Origin: Desulfoluna butyratoxydans
GTDB lineage: Bacteria > Desulfobacterota > Desulfobacteria > Desulfobacterales > Desulfolunaceae
Assembly (NCBI RefSeq): GCF_900699765.1
Contig: NZ_CAADHO010000001.1
Span: forward strand, 620,001 to 684,000
Direction of reading: 5' to 3'
Length of the DNA stretch: 64,000 nt
A model generated the notes under the pieces. It was not told the DNA's origin and searched no databases. It worked only from the letters and a program-made list of their open reading frames with translations. The translations under genes and the position numbers were made by a program. Below are positions 56,657 through 64,000 of the stretch, piece by piece; within the stretch, counting starts at the first letter, position 1, and the number at the start of each line of letters is the position of its first letter.

Positions 56657-57077
56657 CACTCTTACTAAAAATAAACGAAGCTGGAACATGTCGCGCATAG
56701 GATCCAAAGACACTAAGCCTGAACTGCGTGTTCGTTCATTTCTTCATAAAAATGGTTTTCGGTTTCGATTGCATGTTAAATGCCTTCCCGGGAAACCTGA
56801 TATCGTTCTTGCAAAATACAAAACGGTTGTGTTTGTCCATGGCTGCTTTTGGCATCAGCACAAAAACTGCAAGTATGCTTATAAACCAAAAACTAGAATT
56901 GCTTTTTGGGAAGAAAAGTTCCGCAAAAACATTCAACGAGATAAAACTGCTAAAGAAGCATTGAAACGCATGCAATGGACAGTAATAACTGTCTGGGAAT
57001 GTAATACAAAAGACGAGAATTCTTTAAAAAAATCTTTACAAAAGTTATTTGATAGCAAAGATACACAAAAGCAATAA
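56649..57077 (+). CDS. vsr: Very short patch repair endonuclease
   Basis: A 142-residue Vsr nuclease that nicks at T-G mismatches arising from deaminated 5-methylcytosine. NMSRIGSKDTKPELRVRSFLHKNGFRFRLH is the usual opening, PGKPDIVLAKYKTVVFVHGCFWHQH (about 48-72) holds catalytic Asp and His residues plus a zinc ligand, and KNCKYAYKPKT the next. The start is TTG 56649, overlapping the methyltransferase stop, so the two are translationally coupled. Length is normal. It protects the host from the mutagenic side effect of the methylation. Confidence 0.95.
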   Translation: MVDTLTKNKRSWNMSRIGSKDTKPELRVRSFLHKNGFRFRLHVKCLPGKPDIVLAKYKTVVFVHGCFWHQHKNCKYAYKPKTRIAFWEEKFRKNIQRDKTAKEALKRMQWTVITVWECNTKDENSLKKSLQKLFDSKDTQKQ

Positions 57078-57406
57078 CATACTTTTCATCCCGAATTTGA
57101 ACGTACATAGCTATTCTTGACACTTTACCTGCTATACTGAGTTTCTCAACTTTCTGTTTTCGATTATCATACCTACATACTTTTAATCTCTTCTGAGCCT
57201 CAAAAACATCGTAGTGCATTATTCGAAATCACTCCTTACTTGTTACAATAGCATGCAAATATAAATTGTGATTGAGCTGCACCCTACCCTTTAGCGGTTT
57301 TATGTGCGATATAGGCTTTTGTGATAGTTTTGTGAGAGAGGGAATTGCTTTACGCGCAAAAATAGCACCACGAACCGCTCCCGTACCAACCGGGCAGGCC
57401 ATCGTT
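57078..57406. other. Right margin of AT-rich island, no gene
   Basis: About 330 bases in which GC rises back toward the genome level. Short frames on both strands look noncoding. No direct repeat, integrase or insertion-sequence end is visible at the transition. Confidence 0.4.
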
Positions 57407-57823
57407 TCACCCCTGCTTCCACAGGCTTTCATACGCCAGAAGTTGCTCTTGCGTCTCCTTCGTCAGCTTTCCGAACACTTCCTCGGACAGCAGGCCGTTT
57501 TTCCGCCACATGGCAACCTTGTTCACAGCGGTGCTTCGCTTGAAGCTATCAAACATGAGGGATATCTGCTCATCTTCATCCTGCATAAGTGTCCACAGCG
57601 TCTGATAGTATGTGTGATTTTCAGCACCTCGCGAAGCCACAAGTTCTGCAACCCGTTGCAGCACCCTGTCGCAGGCGGTATTCAAGGAGAGCTCTTGCAA
57701 ATCACGGAGCAGTTTCCAATCCTCCTCAGCTATATCACGGCTCAAGGGAGATCCTCCTTTTCGTTTTCGTTTTCGTTTTACGATTTCATGATCAGCAGAT
57801 GTCTGACGCCTGCTCAACAGCAA
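57407..57823 (-). CDS. Unknown small helical protein
   Basis: A 138-residue frame with no recognised family. It opens with TTG at 57823 after GAGAGA, reads through a very basic stretch (VKRKRKRKGG) and then a regular helical region (EEDWKLLRDLQELSLNTACDRVLQRVAELV, then HHTYYQTLW-like and FGKLTKETQEQLLAYESLWKQG). Helical periodicity and the lack of codon anomalies argue for a real protein. Possibly the last gene of the island or its neighbour. Function unknown. Confidence 0.55.
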   Translation of the reverse strand: MLLSRRQTSADHEIVKRKRKRKGGSPLSRDIAEEDWKLLRDLQELSLNTACDRVLQRVAELVASRGAENHTYYQTLWTLMQDEDEQISLMFDSFKRSTAVNKVAMWRKNGLLSEEVFGKLTKETQEQLLAYESLWKQG

Positions 57824-58070
57824 ATATCTCTCTGTTCTGATGGTTCACAAGCCTGATATCCCCCCCCCACCATACAAGCCCCACGGCATCATTCCATATC
57901 TCTCAAAATGAATAACAGTTGAATTTTTCGGATAAAAATCTTGACAGGCAAAAAAGATGAAATTATGGTGGGAGACGATAACTAGTTATTATCGATACAT
58001 GATGCGACCCGACAGGATGCGGCTAACATCCTGCCAGGCCTGACCAAAACAACCTTCCAGAGAGGTCATC

Positions 58071-58205
58071 ATGGCTAAACGGTTTTTTACACCACTCCCC
58101 TCTCCTTTTCAAGGCGATTTTTCCTTAATCCCCAGTACACGAATCCCCTTTTACAAACGCTATTGCTGTGCCAAATGGCCCATGCACGCGTGCTTCCCTG
58201 ATTAA
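58071..58205 (+). CDS. Possible 44-residue small protein
   Basis: ATG at 58071 with AGAGAGGTCATC before it opens a 44-codon frame to TAA at 58203-58205: MAKRFFTPLPSPFQGDFSLI, then STRIPFYKRYCCAKWPMHAC, then FPD. It is rich in aromatic and basic residues with three cysteines. The upstream DNA contains a perfect 12-bp palindrome ATAACTAGTTAT (about 57977-57990) and a CAGGATG / CATCCTG hairpin, so a regulated short gene is possible; chance is not excluded. Confidence 0.3.
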   Translation: MAKRFFTPLPSPFQGDFSLIPSTRIPFYKRYCCAKWPMHACFPD

Positions 58206-58481
58206 CGACCGGGAAGGCGCTTCACCGGGTCTCTGCGCGTGCTCTATCAGCCCTGGTATTCTTAGCGATGCGCCCATTCTTCGCGACCTGTGTTTGACGG
58301 AGTCGCGCCTTCCCTTTTCCCTTTCAGGGAACGGCCAATTTTCTTTTTTGAGGCATGGCTGGTCCTGAAAAATTTTCCTCTTTCAGTAAGCTGTGAATAA
58401 AAACCGTGTTTGGTGTTGCTGTTGGTACGCTTGGGTGTTGGCCGACAATGAAACCATGCGAATGATGTCGGGGCGTCGAGG

Positions 58482-59110
58482 AGCGCCATGATTGGGTTTC
58501 GGTATGTGGGACGAGATATCAGGTTATAAATCATAGGGGATAGAAAATCGTGTCCCAAAGGGTTTCGTTTTCGAGGTGGTGTCGGGGAACGCCACGCATC
58601 GGTTTCGGTGCGTGGGACGCGATACAGGTGATAGGTCATGGGGGATAGATAATCGCGTGCCAAAGGCTTCCACTTTTGGGGTGTTGCCGGGGAACGCCAC
58701 GCATCGGTTTCGGTGCGTGGGACGCACCCTACGGGCCACGGATCTTCGGGCGTTGGAGGTAGCTTGGGTCTTTGGCATAGGGGGGGGGGGAAGTAAGCGG
58801 GTCCCAAAGGCTTCCGCTTTTGGGGTGTTGCCGGGGAACGCCACGCTTCGGTTCTGGTGCGTGGGACGCGATACAGGTGATAGGTCATAGGGGATAGGAA
58901 ACAGGGGTGACCCTAAGGGTCTCGTTCTTGGGATGTTACCGGGGAACGTTACGTTCCGGTTTCGGTGCGTGGGACGCGATAAAGGTCATAGGTCATGGGG
59001 GATAGATAATCGCGTGCCAAAGGCTTCCGCTTTTGGGGTGTTGCCGGGGAACGCCACGCTTCGGTTTCGGTGCGTGGGACGCACCCTACGGGCCACGGAG
59101 CTTGGGCGTT
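58482..59110. repeat. Array of REP-like palindromic repeats
   Basis: Five hairpin units, with arms close to CCACGCATCG / CGGTGCGTGG and a GTTT loop, at 58592-58615, 58697-58720, 58841-58864, 58949-58972 (degenerate) and 59054-59077; a more decayed copy lies near 58482-58510. Start-to-start spacing is 105, 144, 108 and 105 bases. Each hairpin is preceded by GTTGCCGGGGAAC and followed by GGGACGC. Two kinds of connector alternate: one continues GATACAGGTGATAGGTCATG, the other ACCCTACGGGCCACGGA. No coding function is evident, although frames run through it on both strands. Confidence 0.9.
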
Positions 59111-59151
59111 GCAGGTACCCCGGACGGCACGGCATAGCGGGAATGCTCTTT

Positions 59152-59229
59152 TTCTATTCCCTATTCCCTATTCACTATTCACCTTTCACCTTTTACCATT
59201 TGCCTTTTGCCTTTTGCCTTTTGCCATTC
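59152..59229. repeat. Pyrimidine-rich heptamer-type repeat tract
   Basis: Runs of CTATTCC/CTATTCA and then CCTTTTG/CCTTTTA, all 7-base units, form a strongly pyrimidine-biased strand of about 78 bases just before the next gene's ribosome site. It is the second heptamer array of the window (compare 45221-45290). Confidence 0.8.
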
Positions 59230-59249
59230 ACAAAAAAAAGGAGTCCATC

Positions 59250-59576
59250 ATGACACGATCAGGAACGTGCAGCGAGCCCGGGATTTTTGCGGGGTCGGAG
59301 ATCACGGAGTTGTGTGAGGCCATTAAGGACATTCACCGGTTGCTGGCGTCGGTGGGGGATTTTCTTGTGGAGCTGGACGGGGCTGAGGCTCCGGGGGGCA
59401 ACGGGCTTCAGGTGGATTTCAAGCGGTGGGGCGTGCGGACCATCGCCGAGGATTTGCTGGCCCGGCAGTATGAAAAACTCGATCGAATTGTGGCGATTTA
59501 CAGACAGGAACAGGAGAAGATGTCGGAAGGACGGGGGCCGCGGCCAGTGGAGGGGCATCCGGTGCTGCGGCAATGA
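59250..59576 (+). CDS. Unknown small protein
   Basis: A 108-residue protein. ATG 59250 follows AAAAGGAG at ideal spacing, immediately after the pyrimidine-rich tract. Helical by composition (ITELCEAIKDIHRLLASVGD and FKRWGVRTIAEDLLARQYEK), with a polar C-terminus. No family recognised; the N-terminal helix is similar in style to phage or plasmid small DNA-associated proteins, but I would not assign it. Confidence 0.6.
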   Translation: MTRSGTCSEPGIFAGSEITELCEAIKDIHRLLASVGDFLVELDGAEAPGGNGLQVDFKRWGVRTIAEDLLARQYEKLDRIVAIYRQEQEKMSEGRGPRPVEGHPVLRQ

Positions 59577-59651
59577 GACGACACCGAGACGCGTGTTGCC
59601 TGGTGCCGGGGCACGGCCTGTGGCAGGCCCCGGCACTGGACATCGGGAGGG

Positions 59652-60767
59652 TTAAAACACCCGGCGCATGGCAGCGCTGCTGCGCATCAGGGCCGAGGTG
59701 CCCCAGGAGAGGGTCACGGCCAGGGTGAGGGTCAGCGCGAATTTAAGGAATATGGGAAGCTGCACCTTGGTGAGGCCGTAGGAGACCCCGAACACGAAGA
59801 ACTGATGCACGTAGTAGCTGCCGTAGGAGTTATCGGAGAAGTGCCTGAGCACGGTGCCGGTGCGGTTGAAGCAGGTCTTGCACAGGGCCAGGAGCCAGAT
59901 GATGCAGGTGTAGCAGAATAGATTGAAAAGCGCGGCGTTGGCCCCTTTGAGAAGCAGGGTGGTGAGCTTCGGTTCGGGGAAGACAAGCTTCATGTAAAGG
60001 TACAGGGCCCCGGAGATCAATGCGAGAACACCCCAGGGAAGGGCTTTGGGTTCATAACCGCCCTGGGTGAACCAGCCGTTTTGCTCACAGTAAATACCCA
60101 GGAGAAAAAAGAGAAACAGACCGCCGATGCGCACGGGCTGGAACACGAACACGTAGCCGGGGTGGATCCAGCTGTCCAGGGGGAAAGACAGGGAAGCGAC
60201 GAGGAAAATCAGGGTAGTGAGGGCCACAAAGCCCACATGAAACAGAGGCCCGGGAGCTTTCTGGTGATCGGGCTTTTTCACAAGGGAGGGAAAAACCGAT
60301 GCCAGGGCTGTTGTCACCAGAACAAACCCCATAAGCACCCCGATGAACCAGTAGTGTGCCTGCTGATAGGCTTTGCCCCAGAAGTCATGGGTGAAAAAGT
60401 CGATGTAGGAGACGGGGATCTGGCGCGAAAAGTAGATCATGTAGGCAAGGGGCGGGGCCAGGACAAACACCCCCACCACCCAGGGCAGGGCGATGCGCAT
60501 GGATTTGCCCTTAAGAAAGCGCCCGGTGCCGTGTTTTCTTAAGGAGGCAAAGAGAAAATACCCCGAAATATAGAACATGACGGGCATGATAAAGACATCC
60601 AGCACGATGACCACGGCGGTGAAAAAGAGGCTGCGCTGGGGATCCAGCACATACCACCACTCCGGGGCAAAGGCCATGTAGCAAAGGGATGTATGAAGGG
60701 CCACCACCAGGATGATGGTAAGGCTCCTTAAATTGTCCATGAAATAAAGTCGGTTTGGGTTGTCCAT
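59652..60767 (-). CDS. Acyltransferase family 3 membrane protein (OpgC/MdoC-like)
   Basis: A 371-residue protein with about ten transmembrane helices. NLRSLTIILVVALHTSLCYM (residues about 10-29) contains the family's conserved R-x(10)-H active-site pair; FYISGYFLFASLRKHG and FLKGKSMRIALPWVVG follow, as in acyltransferase 3. Members transfer acetyl, succinyl or other acyl groups to exported glycans. ATG 60767 is preceded by GGAG at 5 bases; GTG at 60773 would add two residues. Not near other glycan genes, so the acceptor is unknown. Confidence 0.9.
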   Translation of the reverse strand: MDNPNRLYFMDNLRSLTIILVVALHTSLCYMAFAPEWWYVLDPQRSLFFTAVVIVLDVFIMPVMFYISGYFLFASLRKHGTGRFLKGKSMRIALPWVVGVFVLAPPLAYMIYFSRQIPVSYIDFFTHDFWGKAYQQAHYWFIGVLMGFVLVTTALASVFPSLVKKPDHQKAPGPLFHVGFVALTTLIFLVASLSFPLDSWIHPGYVFVFQPVRIGGLFLFFLLGIYCEQNGWFTQGGYEPKALPWGVLALISGALYLYMKLVFPEPKLTTLLLKGANAALFNLFCYTCIIWLLALCKTCFNRTGTVLRHFSDNSYGSYYVHQFFVFGVSYGLTKVQLPIFLKFALTLTLAVTLSWGTSALMRSSAAMRRVF

Positions 60768-61144
60768 GATCACTCCACACAGGGTCTGGGGGGATTAACA
60801 CACAAAGGCATGGGGCGGCGGACCATCGGCCGGGGAATTGCGGCGGAAACGCGATCTTCCTCAGGGCTCGTCGCCCCTGTATGACAAGGGGCGTCTTAAA
60901 AGCGCCCCTTTTGCTTTGCCTACGCCAATCTCGGGGCGTTTTCAACTCAAATTCCATGGATAGTCAAAATAAAACAGGAGGATCCGCCATCGGGGAACAC
61001 CCGTGTGAATCAAGGGGGAAATGCCACCGACAAAACAGTGGGCAGCCAGGCCAATGAGTTATTGCTGAAACAAAACACATCACGTATCGTGGGCCTGCAA
61101 CTCGAACGTACCCACTCATATTGGTAAAACAGGAGGCCTTCACC
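60768..61144. other. Intergenic region with hairpin
   Basis: No gene. A hairpin at 60886-60913 (AAGGGGCG / CGCCCCTT, followed by TTGC) could be a plus-strand terminator or a structure in the acyltransferase leader. Three GGGGCG-type blocks recur around it (60863, 60888, 60933), suggesting further secondary structure. Confidence 0.4.
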
Positions 61145-61666
61145 GTGAACGACATCCAACAGACCAACACCTTCATCCTGAGACTGTATCTGGCCACGGT
61201 GGACGAGCCCATCTTCGTCAGCCTTCACAAAGAAGAGAAAGACCGATTCACCTCCACCCTCCTCCAGTTCGGCGAAGGCGTTGAGACAGAGGGCTTTTTC
61301 GTCAGCGACACCGTTGACGGCAAAACCATCGCCATCAACCTCTCCAACATCCAGGCCGTAAATGTCCTGTGGGAACCCGCCACCTCCGACAAAGACCAGG
61401 CACTTAGCGACGGCCCCATCACCATCTTTCTGAGAAACCGCAAAGACCCCATGGAAAGCTACACAGACTCCCCGGATGAGCTCCACGAATTCTTCTCGTC
61501 CCTTGACCTCGGCCCGGATGTTTCCGGTTTTTTTGCGGGTTTTCTGAACAGTGAAGGGGAGGAGCTGCTGTTCAACACAAAGGAGCTGCTCTTCATGGAA
61601 GCCCCAACCTGTGTGGTGGATGAGGGGTGGGAGATGATCAAGGCCGAGTCCGGCATGGACGATTAG
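61145..61666 (+). CDS. Unknown protein
   Basis: A 173-residue protein without a family I recognise. GTG 61145 is chosen because AGGAGG (61131-61136) is 8 bases before it; a TTG at 61121 lies upstream of that site. The sequence is beta-rich (TFILRLYLATVDEPIFVSLH, then GFFVSDTVDGKTIAINLSNI) with an acidic C-terminus. The NxxNIQAVN and ELLFNTKELLFMEAPT segments look like small regulatory or PilZ/Sm-like folds but this is weak. Convergent with the sigma-54 activator, 40 bases apart. Confidence 0.65.
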   Translation: MNDIQQTNTFILRLYLATVDEPIFVSLHKEEKDRFTSTLLQFGEGVETEGFFVSDTVDGKTIAINLSNIQAVNVLWEPATSDKDQALSDGPITIFLRNRKDPMESYTDSPDELHEFFSSLDLGPDVSGFFAGFLNSEGEELLFNTKELLFMEAPTCVVDEGWEMIKAESGMDD

Positions 61667-61706
61667 CCTGGATATGTCTTGAGAACACGGCCCGCGTGGC
61701 GGGCCT

Positions 61707-63197
61707 TTATCCCTGTTTCTTCCCTGCCTTGAGTTTGCGGGACACGGTGGTGCGGTTCACCTGGAACATCTCCGCCACCTGTTCCATGGAGTGGCAACCC
61801 TCCATGGCTTTGCTGAGGATGTCGTACTCGATCTCGGCCATGATCTCCTTCAGGGGCCTTCCCCCCTGCCCCTGGACCGGTACGTAGGATCGGGAGCCCC
61901 GGACGGCCTCTTTGGGCATGAGCCGTGGAAAATCTTCGGGCTCGATGACGCGCTTGTCCAGGGTGATGACAATGCCCTGGATCATGTTCTGAAGCTCCCG
62001 GACATTGCCTGCCCAGCCGTGTCGCAACAGCATGGGCATCACGTCGTCGGAGAAGTAAAACTGCTTGCGGTACTTCAGGTTGTAGCGCTCAAGGAAATAC
62101 TGGGCCAGGGGCTGGATGTCTTCGAGCCTCTCTTTGAGGGGCGGGATGTCAAGGACGCTCACTTGGAGGCGGTAGTAGAGGTCCTGGCGGAAGGTGCCCT
62201 TGGCCACGGCCTCTTCCAGGTTCACGTTGGTGGCCGCGATGATCCGGGTGTCGATCTTTTTGGGCTTCAGGCTCCCCACCTGCATGATCTCCTGGTCCTG
62301 AAGGACCCGGAGCAGCTTTGCCTGCACGTTCAGGGAGAGCTCGCCGATCTCGTCTAAAAAGATGGTGCCGCCTGCCGCGACATCGAAGTACCCGGGCTTT
62401 CCCTCCCGCCTTGCCCCGGAAAACGCGCCCCGGGCATACCCGAACAGTTCGGACTCAATGAGGTTCTCCGGAATGCTGGTGCAGTCCGCGCAGAAAAAGG
62501 TGCTGCCGGACCGATCGCTCCGGGAATGGATGTACCGCGCCACCTCGCCTTTTCCCACCCCGGTGTCCCCCAGGATGAGCACCGTGGCGTCGGTGGCGGC
62601 CACCTTCCGGGCCTGGGCCATCACCTGCTTCATGGCCGGGCTCTCCACCACAACGGCGTCCGGGGCGGACACCTCCCGGGCCCCATGCTGGATGTTGCTC
62701 CAGAAGGTCTGGAAGATGTGCTTGTGGTACTCGATCTGCTCCTTGAACAGGGTCAGGTGGCTGATATCCCGAATAAAGGTCACCACCAGCTCCACCTCCC
62801 CGTCGGCATTGAGGACGGGGTAGCCGTGCAACAGGTTTTTCCGCCCCCCGCTGGTCTGCTGCACCGAGCTTGCCGGACGCTTTGATTTCAGGATCACCGG
62901 GCTCACGGCCCCCATGAAGATCCCTTTCTGCTCCTCCACCAGATCCGCGTGGGGCTCTGCCTCGTCAAACACCCCCTCCTTGCTGTTCAGAAAACGCACC
63001 TCTTTCCCGAGGAGAGCCTCCGGGGGCAACCCGCACAGCCGCTCGTACATGGGGTTCATCTTGAGGATCACTCCCTCGGCGTTGCTGATGCAGATCCCTT
63101 CGTGGAGCACGTTGAATATCGCATCCATCTCGCTGAAGAGGTGGCCGTATTTTTCCTGAAAATAGGGGACTTCGTATGCTGTTTCGCTCATTGCCAT
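61707..63197 (-). CDS. Sigma-54-dependent activator with PAS domain, TyrR/RocR-like HTH
   Basis: A 496-residue enhancer-binding protein. PAS domain about 20-150 (FNVLHEGICISNAEGVILKMNP), AAA+ domain about 180-410 and a Fis/TyrR-type helix-turn-helix at the C-terminus (MEQVAEMFQVNRTTVSRKLK). Walker A reads GDTGVGKG, Walker B GGTIFLDEIGEL. The sigma-54 contact loop reads GAFSGA in place of GAFTGA. LYYRLQVSVLDIPPLKERLEDI and WAGNVRELQN are standard. It should activate the divergent symporter gene, whose -24/-12 promoter and palindromic upstream sites lie in the shared region. The PAS may sense the substrate or redox state. Confidence 0.93.
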   Translation of the reverse strand: MAMSETAYEVPYFQEKYGHLFSEMDAIFNVLHEGICISNAEGVILKMNPMYERLCGLPPEALLGKEVRFLNSKEGVFDEAEPHADLVEEQKGIFMGAVSPVILKSKRPASSVQQTSGGRKNLLHGYPVLNADGEVELVVTFIRDISHLTLFKEQIEYHKHIFQTFWSNIQHGAREVSAPDAVVVESPAMKQVMAQARKVAATDATVLILGDTGVGKGEVARYIHSRSDRSGSTFFCADCTSIPENLIESELFGYARGAFSGARREGKPGYFDVAAGGTIFLDEIGELSLNVQAKLLRVLQDQEIMQVGSLKPKKIDTRIIAATNVNLEEAVAKGTFRQDLYYRLQVSVLDIPPLKERLEDIQPLAQYFLERYNLKYRKQFYFSDDVMPMLLRHGWAGNVRELQNMIQGIVITLDKRVIEPEDFPRLMPKEAVRGSRSYVPVQGQGGRPLKEIMAEIEYDILSKAMEGCHSMEQVAEMFQVNRTTVSRKLKAGKKQG

Positions 63198-63375
63198 CCA
63201 TGCGCCGTTTGGGATTTCAAGGCAGTCAGGAACGCCGGTGCCCGGAACGGTTCCAAAGAGGCCCGACGATCATCTGAATTTATGAGGAGTTACCACGCCG
63301 CCTTCAAAATGTCGAGGCCTGGGCCATGGAGGCAGGGCCGGTTGAACGTTAAATAAATCCCCCCCTCCGCGCCCT

Positions 63376-63463
63376 GTGCAGTTCTGCACGTCGTGCAATT
63401 CTGCACATCGCCACAACCCTTTTAAATTATATTGATTTGTGAAATCATGCGGGCATTCCTGCA
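63376..63463. promoter_or_regulatory. Tandem palindromic upstream activating sites
   Basis: GTGCAGTTCTGCAC (63376-63389) is a perfect 6+2+6 palindrome; GTGCAATTCTGCAC (63393-63406) is a near-perfect copy 17 bases on; GGGCATTCCTGCAC (63450-63463) is a weaker third. They sit about 100-190 bases upstream of the -24/-12 element, the usual place for activator binding, and also upstream of the activator's own start. Confidence 0.75.
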
Positions 63464-63565
63464 CAAACAAGCGCCAGAGCCGAGGGTACGCGCAATCCAT
63501 GACAAGGATTCATAAACAACCTAAATCAAACTGATTAAAGGGGGTCTGTTCATTTTTCAGGGGGT

Positions 63566-63581
63566 TGGCATCCTTGTTGCT
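63566..63581 (+). promoter_or_regulatory. Sigma-54 (-24/-12) promoter
   Basis: TGGCATCCTTGTTGCT has GG at 63567-63568 and GC at 63579-63580, twelve apart as the consensus TGGCAC-N5-TTGCT requires. It lies about 130 bases before the symporter start. Confidence 0.85.
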
Positions 63582-63710
63582 ATTCTTCCGGGGCGTTGGT
63601 TTGCAGAATGTTACCCTGAACGGGCAGCGCAGCACGGTGGGGTAACACCGGGGAATTCATTTTTTATCGGATCAGGGAACCGCATCCCCCTGGGCCGAGA
63701 GGAGGTCTTT

Positions 63711-64000
63711 TTGTCAGCGACATTCTACCCATATGTGGGCGCCTTTATCTGGATCAGTATTCTGCTTGTTGGTGGTGCTTTTTTACGTAACAAGATTTCG
63801 TTTTTGCAAAACCGGTTGATCCCGTCGTCCCTCATCGGCGGCGTCATCGGATTTGTCCTCTTAAACACCGGGCTCATCGGAATGCCCACGCCCGAGGGCT
63901 GGGTCACCATTCCATCCAAGGTCTTCGGGGTGATGGTCTTCCACCTGTTTGCCTTTGGTTTTGTGGGCATCGGCCTGCTGCAGCAGGACAAAAAAGTGGA
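63711..64000 (+). CDS. Sodium/glutamate symporter-like protein (GltS family), partial
   Basis: The gene runs off the window. TTG 63711 follows GAGGAGG and gives SATFYPYVGAFIWISILLVG, then FLQNRLIPSSLIGGVIGFVL, and FGVMVFHLFAFGFVGIGLLQ, at least three transmembrane helices. LQNRLIPSSLIGGVIG resembles the first repeat of GltS-type symporters (LIPASLIGG). Ninety-six residues are visible and the 3' end is missing. Transcription by sigma-54 with the divergent activator is well supported by the upstream elements. The substrate (glutamate or another carboxylate) is inferred from family only. Confidence 0.75.
   Translation, partial: MSATFYPYVGAFIWISILLVGGAFLRNKISFLQNRLIPSSLIGGVIGFVLLNTGLIGMPTPEGWVTIPSKVFGVMVFHLFAFGFVGIGLLQQDKKV

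Noticed and set aside
57229..57432. Short minus-strand frame of 67 residues
   Set aside because: No ribosome site, no recognisable motif, and lies in the composition transition; likely noncoding.
58262..58888. Frame of 208 residues reading through the repeat array
   Set aside because: Its repeated Arg-Thr-Glu-Thr-Asp-Ala-Trp-Arg-Ser-Pro pattern comes from the palindromic repeats, which read open on both strands.
58482..59110. CRISPR-like array
   Set aside because: The units are 105-144 bases apart, connectors are themselves repeated rather than unique, the repeats are long palindromes, and no cas gene is present.

Overview
The window looks like chromosome of a GC-rich, free-living, motile anaerobe, most likely a sulfate-reducing deltaproteobacterium of the Desulfobacterota (Desulfoluna-like). 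This is an inference from gene content: a corrinoid/URO-D methyl-transfer locus, large Cache-type chemoreceptors, a sigma-54 regulator, an FMN riboswitch ahead of ribB, and flavodiiron-like chemistry. No 16S gene or other phylogenetic anchor is present. Most of the window is GC-rich and densely packed. One block (about 46.5-57.3 kb) is strikingly AT-rich and reads as acquired DNA.

Layout. (1) 0.2-5.2 kb: a C1/methyl-transfer locus with a TRAP substrate-binding protein, a URO-D-family methyltransferase, a divergent IclR regulator and a B12-binding corrinoid protein. The promoter regions of the TRAP and corrinoid genes share a near-identical operator-like element. (2) 5.4-15.7 kb: housekeeping and accessory genes: histidine phosphatase, M23 lipoprotein peptidase, two chemoreceptors, an EamA transporter, an arsenate reductase/ACR3 pair and an RRM protein. 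(3) 16.5-36.4 kb: a 20-kb co-directional, largely translationally coupled block. It runs from glycogen phosphorylase through a STAS antagonist, an RsbW-like kinase, a DUF4301 protein, GH2, GH9, a cellulose-synthase-like GT2, four DUF3131 paralogues, a di-iron MBL (ODP-like) protein and a SpoIIE phosphatase to a beta-barrel-like protein. I read it as an envelope or extracellular polysaccharide system governed by partner switching instead of PilZ/c-di-GMP. It is the most interesting locus here.

(4) 36.5-45.2 kb: an unknown helical protein, FMN riboswitch plus ribB, a zinc-ribbon/TPR membrane protein, a rhomboid protease with a TPR tail, tRNA-Thr(CGT), RNase H with a viroplasmin domain, an alpha/beta hydrolase and a small membrane protein. 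(5) 45.2-59.2 kb: a defence island. It holds an HNH endonuclease, a four-gene mza/MORC-Z1-type operon (GHKL ATPase, Z1 helicase-like protein, DUF4420 nuclease, AIPR protein), and a C5 methyltransferase with a Vsr endonuclease. It is bounded by heptanucleotide tandem repeats on the left, and on the right by an array of palindromic repeats and a pyrimidine-rich heptamer tract. (6) 59.2-64 kb: a small unknown protein, an acyltransferase-3 membrane protein, another unknown, and a PAS/AAA+/HTH sigma-54 activator. The activator is divergent from a GltS-like symporter (cut by the window end) whose promoter region has a textbook -24/-12 element and palindromic upstream sites.

How the genes could work together: in locus 1 the TRAP receptor would deliver a methylated or methoxylated substrate, the URO-D enzyme and corrinoid protein would move the methyl group, and IclR would control both promoters. 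In locus 3 the phosphatase, antagonist and kinase would gate glycan synthesis, possibly in response to oxygen or redox state through the di-iron protein. GT2 would make the chain, and the GH and DUF3131 proteins would trim or handle it in the periplasm.
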